A stretch of 56,228 bases of DNA. Source: Bryobacteraceae bacterium (GTDB taxonomy: Bacteria; Acidobacteriota; Terriglobia; Bryobacterales; Bryobacteraceae). Location of the stretch: NCBI GenBank assembly GCA_030041985.1, contig JASIAM010000287.1, positions 1-56,228 of the forward strand, written 5' to 3'. The notes under the pieces are model-generated. The model made no database searches and was not told the DNA's origin. It saw only the letters and a list, made by a program, of their open reading frames with translations. This document shows, piece after piece, positions 7,928 to 16,717 of this stretch (position 1 is its first letter; the number at the start of each line of letters is the position of its first letter). Position numbers and translations under genes: made by a program.

Positions 7928-9238
7928 TTATCTGCTTTGTTCGACCAGTTCCGGCAGCGGCGCAGGCTCGGCCTCGCGCACGGTGGGCAGCGGTCCGTTC
8001 ACCGTGAAATACTGCGTGCCCGCGATCAGCAGTTTTTCAGCCGGAAAACGGGTAATCACCTCGTGGCCGGTTTCGGTGACCACGATTTCCTCTTCGATGC
8101 GGGCGGCGCTCCAGCCATCCTTCGAAGGCCAGAAAGTCTCCAGCGCGAACACCATGCCCGGTTTAATTTCGTGCGAGTGCTCGAGCGAAACCAGGCGGCT
8201 GATTACCGGCTTTTCCCAGATCGCGAGGCCGATGCCGTGGCCGAATTGCAAGGCGAAGGCCGCCTCTTCATTGGGAAAGCCGAATTCCTGCGCTTTGGGC
8301 CATACGGCGGCGATCTGTCCGGTAGTGCAGCCGGGCCGCACCAGCGAAATAGCCGCGTCCAGATATTCGCGGCAGCGCTTGTAAGCGTCAACCAGAGCAT
8401 GCGACGCGTAGCCGATGGAGAAGCAGCGATAGTAACAGGTGCGGTAGCCCATGTAGGAGTGCAGAATGTCGTAATAGACCGGGTCGCCGGGACGCAGGAC
8501 GCGATCGGAAAACAGGTGCGGGTGCGGATTGCAGCGCTCGCCGGAAATGGCGTTCACGCCTTCCACATATTCTGATCCCAAATCGTAAAGTACTTTACTT
8601 GCCAAGCCAACTGCTTCGTTTTCGCTGAAGCCGGGCTTCATGGCGCGGTAGAGTTCTTCGTAGGCGGCATCCACCATCATGGCGGAGGTGTTGAGCAGCG
8701 CGATTTCGTCCTGCGATTTGATGACGCGGGCATCGCTCATAAGCTGCTGGCCATCGATCACCGTGATACCCTCGCGCTGCAGGGCGAAGAGGATGGGCGG
8801 CTCGACCACGTCAATGCCGAGAGGCTCTTTATCGAGGTCACGCATTTCCAGCTCGATTTTGACTTTGCGTGCGACATCTTCGGCGCGGCCCATTTCCGGG
8901 GACATCGCGCCACGCAACAGCGGAATGCCCGCGCGCGAGCGTTCCCCAAGCCAAGGGCAGTTGAGCTGATGATGCCGGGCGGCGGAGCCGAAATCCCACA
9001 AGATAGGCTCATCGCCCTGGGGCAGCAGGGTGAAACGGCTGATCTTGTCCTGCGCCCACGTGCCGATATGAGTGGCGGTCAGGTAGCGCACGTTGTTCAT
9101 ATCGAAGCACAGCAGAGCGCCCATTTCCGATCGGGCCAGCAGTGCTTTCGCGCGCGCGAGACGGTCGCGGCGCAGGCGGTCGAAATCGATCCGCTGCTCC
9201 CAATCGACCGCCATGGTTCCGTGAGTTTTCAGTGCCAC
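7928..9238 (-). CDS. M24-family (Xaa-Pro aminopeptidase-like) protein with altered metal site
   Basis: Pita-bread fold metallohydrolase, 436 residues, GTG start preceded by AGGAGG. An N-terminal creatinase-like domain (about 1-175) precedes the M24 domain. By spacing against methionine aminopeptidase the ligands would be Asp257, position 268, His334 (QFGHGIGLAIWE), Glu367 (FALETFW) and a Glu at 382-384. Position 268 is Cys where the family has Asp, and the usual His after GHGIG is Trp. So four of five ligands remain. It sits between E1 beta and E2 of an oxoacid dehydrogenase operon. A DMSP-lyase-like or other non-peptidase activity is possible. The function is open. Confidence 0.8.
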   Translation of the reverse strand: MALKTHGTMAVDWEQRIDFDRLRRDRLARAKALLARSEMGALLCFDMNNVRYLTATHIGTWAQDKISRFTLLPQGDEPILWDFGSAARHHQLNCPWLGERSRAGIPLLRGAMSPEMGRAEDVARKVKIELEMRDLDKEPLGIDVVEPPILFALQREGITVIDGQQLMSDARVIKSQDEIALLNTSAMMVDAAYEELYRAMKPGFSENEAVGLASKVLYDLGSEYVEGVNAISGERCNPHPHLFSDRVLRPGDPVYYDILHSYMGYRTCYYRCFSIGYASHALVDAYKRCREYLDAAISLVRPGCTTGQIAAVWPKAQEFGFPNEEAAFALQFGHGIGLAIWEKPVISRLVSLEHSHEIKPGMVFALETFWPSKDGWSAARIEEEIVVTETGHEVITRFPAEKLLIAGTQYFTVNGPLPTVREAEPAPLPELVEQSR

Positions 9239-9256
9239 TTGACGCCTCCTATGAAT

Positions 9257-9334
9257 GGCCGCAGATGAACACAGATGAACACGGATAAGAATTTGGGGGG
9301 TTTAATCTGCGTTCATCTGTGTTCATCTGTGGCC
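9257..9334. repeat. inverted repeat built of decamers (CAGATGAACA)
   Basis: The left arm 9257-9286 and the reverse complement of the right arm 9305-9334 match at 27 of 30 bases, with an 18-base loop. Each arm contains tandem decamers CAGATGAACA. It lies between the E1 beta stop (9345) and the ribosome site of the M24 gene, inside the operon. Sequences of this sort are scattered in many environmental bacterial genomes. Here it would fold into a strong stem in the mRNA between cistrons and might affect processing or polarity; that role is inferred. Confidence 0.85.
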
Positions 9335-9344
9335 GATTATGGTT

Positions 9345-10346
9345 TTAGTTTTTTCCCAATAGTACGCGGGCGGCTTCGAACACCGCCTTCTCTGTAGGCA
9401 CGGTAGCGTCTTCGAGCGGCGGCGAGAACGGAATCGGTACGTGCATCGCGCCTATCCGCTTTACCGGCGCTTCCAGGTCGAAGAAGGCCCCTTCCGCGAT
9501 TACCGAAGCCAGTTCCGCAGTCGCGCCGTACCGGCCATATCCTTCATCAACCACAATTACGCGAGATGTCTTCTTAGCCGATTCAATCAGCGTTTTCTCA
9601 TCCAGCGGCCACAACGTTCGCGGGTCGATCACTTCTGCGCTAATGCCATACTCTTCGAGCATCGCCGCCGCGCCCAGCGCTACTTGCACCATGCTGCTGG
9701 TGGCCACGATGGTGACGTCGTCTCCCTCGCGCTTGATATCCGCCACTCCCAGCGGAATGGTGTACTCATCGGCGGGCACCGGGCCCTTCAGGCGGAACAT
9801 CATTTTATCTTCGAAGAATACTACGGGGTTCTCGTCGCGGATGGCCGATTTCATGAGGCCCTTGGCATCGTAAGGCGTGGAGGGCAGCACGACTTTGAGG
9901 CCCGGTATATGACAGAACCACGCATGCAGCGATTGCGAATGCTGAGCCGCCGAGCGGCGGGTTGCGCCCAAAGTGGTCCGCATGACCATGGGCACTTTCC
10001 ACTTTCCGCCGGACATGTAGTGTACCTTGGCCGCCTGGTTGACCATCTGGTCCATCGTCAACCCGATGAAATCACCGAACATGATGTCCACCACGGGACG
10101 CATGCCGGTCATCGCCGCGCCCACGGCGATGCCGGTGAAGCCGGCTTCGGAGATGGGTGTGTCGAGCACGCGCTCGGGGCCAAACTCATTCACCAGGCCG
10201 TTGAGGACTTTGAAGGCCGTGCCTGCTTCGGCGACATCCTCCCCAAGAACGAAGACGCGCGGGTCGCGGCGCATCTCTTCCGCGAGAGCCTCGCGCACGG
10301 CTTCGCCCATGGTGATTTCGCGCGTGGCAGTTAAGGTTTCAGGCAT
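9345..10346 (-). CDS. 2-oxoacid (pyruvate/acetoin type) dehydrogenase E1 component, beta subunit
   Basis: Beta half of the TPP-dependent E1 enzyme, about 333 residues. Typical blocks are EEMRRDPRVFVLGEDVAEAG, VLDTPISEAGFTGIAVGAA, RPVVDIMFGDF, QHSQSLHAWFCHIPGLKVV and VIDPRTLWPLD. I chose the ATG at 10346 because AGGA lies five bases upstream; the ATG six bases earlier is too close to that site. It overlaps the end of the alpha-subunit gene. With the alpha subunit and E2 it makes an acyl-CoA from a 2-oxoacid or acetoin. No E3 gene is in the operon. Confidence 0.94.
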   Translation of the reverse strand: MPETLTATREITMGEAVREALAEEMRRDPRVFVLGEDVAEAGTAFKVLNGLVNEFGPERVLDTPISEAGFTGIAVGAAMTGMRPVVDIMFGDFIGLTMDQMVNQAAKVHYMSGGKWKVPMVMRTTLGATRRSAAQHSQSLHAWFCHIPGLKVVLPSTPYDAKGLMKSAIRDENPVVFFEDKMMFRLKGPVPADEYTIPLGVADIKREGDDVTIVATSSMVQVALGAAAMLEEYGISAEVIDPRTLWPLDEKTLIESAKKTSRVIVVDEGYGRYGATAELASVIAEGAFFDLEAPVKRIGAMHVPIPFSPPLEDATVPTEKAVFEAARVLLGKN

Positions 10347-11334
10347 ACACATCCTGGTCCACTTGATTCACCGGCGGATATGGCGCAGCGATAGCGAACG
10401 CTACCGCCTTTTCCATCTCCGACCGCACCTCCTCCTGGATCTCATCGAGGTTGGCGGCCGGAAAGCCTTGGCTTACGACCCACTCGCGAAGAACCTGGAT
10501 GGGATCGCGCTCGCCTTTCCAGTTTTGCTCTTCCTGTTTGGAGCGATAATAGTCGCGGCTGACATCGCCCACGTGGTGGCCCAGAAACCGGTAGGTGTTC
10601 GCCATAAGAAAAGATGGGCCGGCCCCCTCACGAGCGCGGTCCACAAGCTGCTGCGCCATTGCGTACACGGCACGAACATCCTGCCCATCCACGCTCTCGG
10701 CGCGCAGTCCGAAGCCGGTGGCGCGCGTCAGGATATCGCCAGCAGTGGTATCGGAATAGTGCGTGTATTCGTTGTACAGATTGTTCTCGCAAAGATAAAC
10801 CACGGGCAGCTTCCAAAGCGCGGCCATGTTCATGACCTCATAGAGCACGCCTTGCCCGAGCGCGCCTTCGCCAAAGAAGCACACGCACACGCGGCCGTTC
10901 CCCAAGCGTTTGGCGGCCAAGGCTGCTCCGGTAGCAATCCCGGCGCTGCCGGCGACGATGGCGTTCGCGCCCAGATTGCCCGTGGCAGGGTCGGCAATGT
11001 GCATGGAGCCGCCCTTGCCCTTACAGTAGCCGGCCTCCTTACCGAGCAGCTCGGCAAACATGCGGTCGAGCGCTGCCCCTTTGGCTACGCAGTGGCCGTG
11101 TCCCCGATGGGTGCTGGTGATGTAATCATCGGGCCGCAGGGCCTCGCACACACCTACGGCCACTGCCTCCTCACCGATGTAGAGGTGAGCCAGGCCGGGC
11201 ATGAGCGCACGGGTATAGAGGTCGTTCACATGTTCTTCAAAGCGGCGAATCATCACCATGCGGCGATACATGCGCAGCGAGCGTTCGCTTTCCGCGGCGG
11301 CATCGGTTTGGGTGGGGAAAGTGGCGGTGCTCAT
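10339..11334 (-). CDS. 2-oxoacid (pyruvate/acetoin type) dehydrogenase E1 component, alpha subunit
   Basis: TPP-binding half of E1, 331 residues. Marks are EEAVAVGVCEAL, STHRGHGHCVAKG, GKGGSMHIADP and the TPP motif FFGEGALGQGVLYEVMNMAA followed by ENNLYNE. The usual GDG of the TPP/Mg motif reads GEG here, an Asp-to-Glu change that might be tolerated. Its ATG overlaps the stop of the beta-hydroxyacid dehydrogenase gene as ATGA, so translation is coupled. The acetoin-dehydrogenase subgroup is a plausible match, but no acetoin regulator is near. Confidence 0.93.
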   Translation of the reverse strand: MSTATFPTQTDAAAESERSLRMYRRMVMIRRFEEHVNDLYTRALMPGLAHLYIGEEAVAVGVCEALRPDDYITSTHRGHGHCVAKGAALDRMFAELLGKEAGYCKGKGGSMHIADPATGNLGANAIVAGSAGIATGAALAAKRLGNGRVCVCFFGEGALGQGVLYEVMNMAALWKLPVVYLCENNLYNEYTHYSDTTAGDILTRATGFGLRAESVDGQDVRAVYAMAQQLVDRAREGAGPSFLMANTYRFLGHHVGDVSRDYYRSKQEEQNWKGERDPIQVLREWVVSQGFPAANLDEIQEEVRSEMEKAVAFAIAAPYPPVNQVDQDVYA

Positions 11335-12212
11335 TTCAATACTCCTGACATGCGGGCCAGCACTTCGAACATAATGGCGAAATCCTGTTTTTCGAGCCCC
11401 ATGGCCCTCGCAGCGTTAAGGTATTCGTTGCAGGTGGAAGTCGTCGGCAAGGGCACTTTCAGTTGGCGTCCCAATTCCAGGGCCAGCAGCAGATCTTTCT
11501 GCATCATGTTGCAATCAAACCACGCCTCATCGGGCATTTTCAGGACGAAGGGCCCGCGGTATTGCACCATGGGCGACGCGATGGCACTGTGGGTCAACAC
11601 CTCGACGGCAGTCTCGCGCGCAATGCCGCCCTTTTCGGCTAACAGCACGCCTTCGCAGAAGGCCAGCATCTGCGAGGTCAAGCTGAGATTCGTGGCAATC
11701 TTCATGACTAACGCCAGGCCGTTTGCGCCAACGTATGTAGCTTTGACGCCGATATCGAGGAAAAGCGGCTTCACCTTATCGAACGATTCGCGGCGTCCCG
11801 CGGCCATGAAGGAAAGCTTCCCCTGTTCGAGTGTAATCACACTGCCGGAGACGGGCGCATCCATCATGTCAGCGCCTTTCTGCCGGACTTTGTCGGCCAA
11901 AGCTTTGCTGAGCTCCGGGCTGACGGTGCTGATATCGACCCAGAGTTTGCCCGCGCCCAGTCCAGCGATCACGCCATTCGGACCCTCGGCGATCTTTTCG
12001 AGCGCGGCCGAATTGGTCACCATGGAGAAGGTAAACTCGGCGGATTCGGCGGCGGCGCGCGGCGAATCGGCGAAGCGCATGCCTTTATCGATCAGCCACT
12101 GCGCTTTCGAGCGCGTGCGATTGTATCCGGTAACGTGGTGCCCCTTTTCGAGCAGGCGCGCGGCCATGCGCCCGCCCATCGTGCCTAGTCCGACAAACGC
12201 AAGATTGGCCAT
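11331..12212 (-). CDS. NAD(P)-dependent beta-hydroxyacid dehydrogenase (3-hydroxyisobutyrate dehydrogenase-like)
   Basis: Reductase of the 3-hydroxyisobutyrate / glyoxylate-succinic semialdehyde reductase family, 293 residues from the ATG at 12212. The Rossmann motif LAFVGLGTMGGRMAARLLEK is at the extreme N-terminus, which decides this start over the upstream ATG at 12260. The substrate-binding block is MDAPVSGSVITLEQGKL and the catalytic Lys lies in NGLALVMKIATNLSL. One base separates it from the stop of the aldehyde dehydrogenase gene, and its own stop overlaps E1 alpha. The pairing with a semialdehyde dehydrogenase suggests interconversion of a hydroxyacid and its semialdehyde; the substrate is unknown. 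Confidence 0.9.
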   Translation of the reverse strand: MANLAFVGLGTMGGRMAARLLEKGHHVTGYNRTRSKAQWLIDKGMRFADSPRAAAESAEFTFSMVTNSAALEKIAEGPNGVIAGLGAGKLWVDISTVSPELSKALADKVRQKGADMMDAPVSGSVITLEQGKLSFMAAGRRESFDKVKPLFLDIGVKATYVGANGLALVMKIATNLSLTSQMLAFCEGVLLAEKGGIARETAVEVLTHSAIASPMVQYRGPFVLKMPDEAWFDCNMMQKDLLLALELGRQLKVPLPTTSTCNEYLNAARAMGLEKQDFAIMFEVLARMSGVLK

Positions 12213-12213
12213 G

Positions 12214-13578
12214 CTATTCGACCCAGACCGTTTTGATATTGGTGAACTCGTGGATACCATGCACCCCGAGTTCGCGCCCGTGTCCGGACCATTTTACGCC
12301 CCCGAAGGGCAGGCGAGGATCGGAGACCACCATCTTATTGATGAAAACCATTCCGGCTTCGAGTTCGTTGACGAAGCGTTCGCGTTCGGCCGGGTCGTTG
12401 GTCCAGGCGCTCGCGCCTAGCCCGAATCGCGTATCGTTGGCAATGGCGATGGCCTGATCGATATCTTTCGCCCGAAAGACGCACGCTACGGGGCCAAACA
12501 GCTCTTCCTGGTAGGCGGGCGAATCTTTTGGAATATTGGTTAACACCGTAGGCGCATAAAAGGCTCCGGGCCGGTCGAGCCGATGGCCGCCCGTCAGAAC
12601 GTGCGCGCCCGCTTTGACACTCGCATCCACGGCTTGCTCGAGGTCTTGAACGGCGCCATCGGAGGATAAAGGTCCCAGTTCCGTCCTGAGGTCCATGGGA
12701 TCGCCGATCGTCACCGACTGCATTTTGGCAGCGAAGCAGCGTTCAAACTCGTCGGCCACCGGCTCGGCAACGATGAAACGTTTGGCGGCGATGCACGACT
12801 GGCCATTGTTGACCAAACGGGCTTTCACGGCCCAATTGACAGCCTCTTCGAGCTTGGCGCTGGGCATCACCACGAAGGGATCGCTGCCGCCCAATTCGAG
12901 AACCACTTTCTTAATGCGGCGGGCGGCGGAAACACCCACTTCCACGCCTGCGCCCTCGCTGCCTGTAAGCGTCGCGGCAGCCACGCGCGGATCGGCCAGC
13001 ACGGCCTCCACCTGGCGGGAACTAATGAGCAGCGTCTGAAAAGCGCCTGTAGGGAACCCCGCGCGATTCAGGATCTCTTCGATTTTGAGCGCGCACTGCG
13101 GAACATTCGAAGCATGTTTGAGCAGCCCGACATTGCCCGCCATCAGGCTGGGCGCGATGAAGCGGAAAACCTGCCAGAAGGGGAAATTCCACGGCATTAC
13201 GGCCAGCACCACTCCCAGCGGCTGATAGTGCACATAGCTGCGCCGGGCACCGGTTTCGACAACTTCGTCGGCCAGGAACCGCTCGGCGTTTTCCGCGTAG
13301 TAGCGGCACGCCCACGCGCACTTGGCGGCCTCATCCACTGCGGACCGAAAGGTTTTGCCCATTTCGGTGGTCATCAGCCGGCCGAGATCCTCTTTTTCGG
13401 TCTCCAGGATTTCGGCGGCCTTCCGCATCATGGTGGAGCGTTCAGCGAAAGGCAGGCTGCGAAACGCGGGAAACGCCTCGGCGGCCAGCGCGAGTTTGGC
13501 CTCAATTTTGGCATCGGACAGCGCTTCGAAGGTCCGCAGCACTTCGCCGGTAGCGGGATTGATCGTGGCAATGGCCAT
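12214..13578 (-). CDS. NAD(P)-dependent aldehyde dehydrogenase, succinate-semialdehyde dehydrogenase-like
   Basis: Aldehyde dehydrogenase of 454 residues, close in size and N-terminal pattern (ATINPATGEVLRTFEAL) to the Sad/YneI branch of succinate-semialdehyde dehydrogenases. The catalytic Glu lies in KKVVLELGGSDPFVV and the catalytic Cys in NNGQSCIAAKRFIV. NAD-site blocks VLAVMPWNFPFWQVFRF and LTGSEGAGVEVG are intact, as is the C-terminal LPFGGVKWSGHGRELG. It is the first gene of the six-gene operon; the 141-base divergent region to the MFS gene would hold both promoters. The true aldehyde is uncertain. Confidence 0.92.
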   Translation of the reverse strand: MAIATINPATGEVLRTFEALSDAKIEAKLALAAEAFPAFRSLPFAERSTMMRKAAEILETEKEDLGRLMTTEMGKTFRSAVDEAAKCAWACRYYAENAERFLADEVVETGARRSYVHYQPLGVVLAVMPWNFPFWQVFRFIAPSLMAGNVGLLKHASNVPQCALKIEEILNRAGFPTGAFQTLLISSRQVEAVLADPRVAAATLTGSEGAGVEVGVSAARRIKKVVLELGGSDPFVVMPSAKLEEAVNWAVKARLVNNGQSCIAAKRFIVAEPVADEFERCFAAKMQSVTIGDPMDLRTELGPLSSDGAVQDLEQAVDASVKAGAHVLTGGHRLDRPGAFYAPTVLTNIPKDSPAYQEELFGPVACVFRAKDIDQAIAIANDTRFGLGASAWTNDPAERERFVNELEAGMVFINKMVVSDPRLPFGGVKWSGHGRELGVHGIHEFTNIKTVWVE

Positions 13579-13719
13579 AGGTTCTGCCCCCGGAGGAAAC
13601 GATCAGTCTATCAGTAACTGCGCCCTGCGAACGGGACGAGTCCTCACGATAGGTGCGCCACGCCGGCAAAAGCGCCAACCAATTTGCGCTTCCCATCGAG
13701 GCGCGCGTACACTTGCGGA

Positions 13720-14961
13720 ATGCGGCGATGGCTCACACTCCTGCTGCTCAGCGCGGGCCTGGTAATCGCTTACGTAGACCGCACCAATCTCTCGGTCGCC
13801 CTGGCGGCGAGTGCGTTTCGCAGCTTCTTTCATCTGACCGATGCCCAAAGAGGCGTCATCAATTCGGCGTTCTTCTGGAGCTACACGCTGCTGCAGATTC
13901 CGGCTGGGTTGCTGGTCGATCGTTGGGGAGTGAAGCGGCCAGTAATCCTGGGACTGTTTCTCTGGTGCATCGCCAGCGCGGCCACAGGCAGCGCCGCGGC
14001 GCTATGGCAATTGATTGCCTTGCGGCTGCTGCTAGGGGTGGGCGAATCCGTTATCTTCCCCGCGGGTCTCAGTTGGATACACCGCAATATCGAAGAACGC
14101 GGCCGCGGCCTCGCCGCGGGAATCTTTGTGAGCGCTACCAAATGGGGACCCGCCATCGGCGCGCCTTTGGCGGCACAGTTCATTAGCCGCTTCGGCTGGC
14201 GGACCATGTTTCGCGCCCTTGGCATTGGCGGTCTGGCCTGGCTTGTGCCGTGGGCGCTGTGGGCGAGTGACGGCAAGCGACCAGTCCGCACCCTAAAATC
14301 GCACGCCTCCGGCGCGGGATTTGCAAGCGTGCCAGCTCTGCTCCGGTCGCGGATTGTTTGGGGCACCATGATCGGAACGTTCTGCTACAACTATTTCCTC
14401 TTCTTTTCCATTACCTGGCTGCCTGCCTATTTCGTGGAGCGCCGTCACCTGTCACTCGACTCTATGGGGTTCTACACCATGTTCAGTTTTGCGGGTACCG
14501 CGATCGTGGCCATTCTGGCGGGCGCCGCAGCGGACTGGCTCATCCGGCATGGCGCTGATGCCGCTGCCACGCGCCGCTGGTTCACCATTGCCGGATTGCT
14601 GGGCGCTTCGACCGAGGTGTTGGGCGCTCTGGCGCAATCCGATAAGCGAGCCATATTTTTCGCGATGTTTTCCATGGCCGGACTGGGGCTGGCAACGGCC
14701 AACTATTGGGCGCTTACCCAGACCCTCCTACCAGCGGCGGCTGCCGGCCGTATCGCGGGCGTACAGAATACCGCGCTGAACCTCGCCGGCATCGTGGCGC
14801 CGATTCTGACCGGATGGCTGAAGCAGGTGACCGGCAGCTACACCGTTCCCATGCAAACCATCGGAGTTTTTCTGCTCATTGGCGTATCGGCGTACTTGCT
14901 ATTAGTGCGCGCTCAGCCGGCGCCTCTCGGAGCAATGGAGGAAGCGATAGGAGAATCATAA
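13720..14961 (+). CDS. MFS transporter, anion:cation symporter (ACS)-like
   Basis: Twelve-helix major facilitator of 413 residues. The ATG at 13720 starts directly with helix 1 (MRRWLTLLLLSAGLVIAYVD). It has the ACS-type YVDRTNLSVAL, the loop 2-3 motif LLVDRWGVKRPVILG and RLLLGVGESVIFPAGLSWI. These blocks are usual in transporters for hexuronates, tartrate, phthalate and other organic acids. The gene is divergent from the oxoacid dehydrogenase operon, so it may import the substrate of that operon; this is inference from position only. Confidence 0.88.
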   Translation: MRRWLTLLLLSAGLVIAYVDRTNLSVALAASAFRSFFHLTDAQRGVINSAFFWSYTLLQIPAGLLVDRWGVKRPVILGLFLWCIASAATGSAAALWQLIALRLLLGVGESVIFPAGLSWIHRNIEERGRGLAAGIFVSATKWGPAIGAPLAAQFISRFGWRTMFRALGIGGLAWLVPWALWASDGKRPVRTLKSHASGAGFASVPALLRSRIVWGTMIGTFCYNYFLFFSITWLPAYFVERRHLSLDSMGFYTMFSFAGTAIVAILAGAAADWLIRHGADAAATRRWFTIAGLLGASTEVLGALAQSDKRAIFFAMFSMAGLGLATANYWALTQTLLPAAAAGRIAGVQNTALNLAGIVAPILTGWLKQVTGSYTVPMQTIGVFLLIGVSAYLLLVRAQPAPLGAMEEAIGES

Positions 14962-15012
14962 GAATCGCACCCGCGGCTCCCGGTGCACTACAATACCCTC
15001 CGAGGACACTAA

Positions 15013-16608
15013 ATGAGACGCCCGATCTTGCTTACTGCAGCGTTTACCTTTTTCGCGGGCTCCGTATGGGCGCAGCTTGCGCAGCCGCCGGCCGGAGTAT
15101 CAGAGGGAGCCGTAAAGGACCTCATGAACCTGTGCCCGGCTAATCCCGAACTGGGCAAACTGGACGCCTCGCCTATCTGGTCGGGCTGGGGTGGGGCGAA
15201 CAATGCCCGCTATCAAACCAAAGCTGCTGCGGGCCTCACACCAACCGATGTGCCCAAGCTGCAACTCAAGTGGGCATTCGGACTTCCCGGCGGCCAGAGC
15301 ATGTATTCGCAACCGTCTGTGGCATTCGGCAGAGTGTTCGTGGGGAATGACAACGGCGTGGTGTATTCGCTCGATGCCAAGACGGGCTGCGTTTACTGGG
15401 CCTACCAGGCCGATATGTTTGGCCGGTTCGCTCCCATCGCCGCACCGATCTCGGGCTACCGCGGCGCCCGGTACGCCATCTTCTTTGTCACCCGCTCCAC
15501 CACCGCCTACGCGCTCGACGCGCATGATGGCAAACTGCTCTGGAAAACGCAGGTCCGGACCGGACTCAATAATTTGAGCGCCACGGCGGCTTATTATGAC
15601 GGACGGCTTTATGTCCCGATGTCCGGTACAGAAACGCTGGTGGGCGCGGATCTCAAGTATGAGTGCTGCCGGTCGCGCGGAGCGGTGGCCGCGCTCGATG
15701 CCAATACGGGCAAGGTGCTGTGGCGCACCGAAACCATTGCAGAGCCTCTCCGCCAGCTCGGCGAAAACGCCAATGGCACCGAACGGTGGGGACCGGCGGG
15801 CGCTTCGGTCTGGAATACGCCCACCGTCGATGCCAAGCGACGATTGATCTACGTAGGCACGGGCAACAACTTCGGACGGGTTGCGGCAGCGACCAGCGAT
15901 TCCATACTGGCCCTTCGCATGGAAGACGGCAAGATGATGTGGCATCACCAGGAGTTCGAGGGCGATACATTTATGGCCCGCTGCAAGGCCACCAACGGCG
16001 CAGACTCCAATTGCCCCGAGAAGCTGGGTCCGGACTACGACTTCGGCGGTTCCTCTGCAATTCTCGAAACCGTCAACGGCAAGGACATCCTGTTGGCCGC
16101 GGGAAAGGGTGGCGTGGCGGTGGCGCTCGATCCCGATCATCAAGGCGAGCTTCTGTGGCGGACCCAATTGTGGGAAACGCAAGCGCCATCGGCCTCCGGT
16201 TTAGTCGTGTGGGGCGGGGCGGCCGATGGCTCGCACGTGTACTATCCGTTGCAGCAGCCGGGCGGTGGATTGAAAGCGCTCGACATCCGAACTGGCAAGG
16301 TGGATTGGAATGCGACGATTGATGCTGACCGGCGTGGACAGGCAGGTCCGGCCAGTGCGATCCCGGGAGTCATCTTCACCGGCGGATGGGATGGAATTCT
16401 GCGCGCGGTGGATGCCGGCGGAAAGGTGATCTGGTCGTTTAACGCGGTGCGGGATTTCGATACGGTCAACCACGTAGCCGCTAAGGGAGGATCGTTCGGC
16501 TGTGCCGGTGCGGTGATCGTTAATGGCATGGTCTTCGCCACGTCTGGGTACCCCGGCACATTACGTGGCACACCGGGCAATGTCCTGCTTGCATTCGGAG
16601 TGGAATGA
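15013..16608 (+). CDS. exported PQQ-binding quinoprotein (polyvinyl-alcohol dehydrogenase-like)
   Basis: Secreted eight-bladed propeller quinoprotein, 531 residues, with a clear signal peptide (cleavage after SVWA). Blade repeats of the PQQ type recur, for example VVYSLDAKTGCVYW, TAYALDAHDGKLLWKTQ, AALDANTGKVLWRTE and LKALDIRTGKVDWN. A vicinal Cys pair (YECCRSRGA) precedes one blade, reminiscent of the disulfide in quinoprotein alcohol dehydrogenases. The short N-terminal segment holds no CxxCH haem site, so electrons must go to a separate cytochrome. The substrate is unproved; the polyvinyl-alcohol dehydrogenase branch is the nearest I recognise. Confidence 0.85.
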   Translation: MRRPILLTAAFTFFAGSVWAQLAQPPAGVSEGAVKDLMNLCPANPELGKLDASPIWSGWGGANNARYQTKAAAGLTPTDVPKLQLKWAFGLPGGQSMYSQPSVAFGRVFVGNDNGVVYSLDAKTGCVYWAYQADMFGRFAPIAAPISGYRGARYAIFFVTRSTTAYALDAHDGKLLWKTQVRTGLNNLSATAAYYDGRLYVPMSGTETLVGADLKYECCRSRGAVAALDANTGKVLWRTETIAEPLRQLGENANGTERWGPAGASVWNTPTVDAKRRLIYVGTGNNFGRVAAATSDSILALRMEDGKMMWHHQEFEGDTFMARCKATNGADSNCPEKLGPDYDFGGSSAILETVNGKDILLAAGKGGVAVALDPDHQGELLWRTQLWETQAPSASGLVVWGGAADGSHVYYPLQQPGGGLKALDIRTGKVDWNATIDADRRGQAGPASAIPGVIFTGGWDGILRAVDAGGKVIWSFNAVRDFDTVNHVAAKGGSFGCAGAVIVNGMVFATSGYPGTLRGTPGNVLLAFGVE

Positions 16609-16717
16609 TCGGGCTGTGCGGAAAGTGCCAGAATCTCGGTGGATCTTCTCACATTCCGCGCGGCCTTGACGAAGCGCTCTATCGCCCGCCCCTTCATCAT
16701 GAAATCAGGGGGTGGAA

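Noticed and set aside
10027-12420. 797-codon open frame on the plus strand opposite E1 and the hydroxyacid dehydrogenase
   Set aside because: It is a mirror of GC-rich coding sequence on the other strand; the minus-strand genes have full family motifs and coupled starts, while this reading has none.
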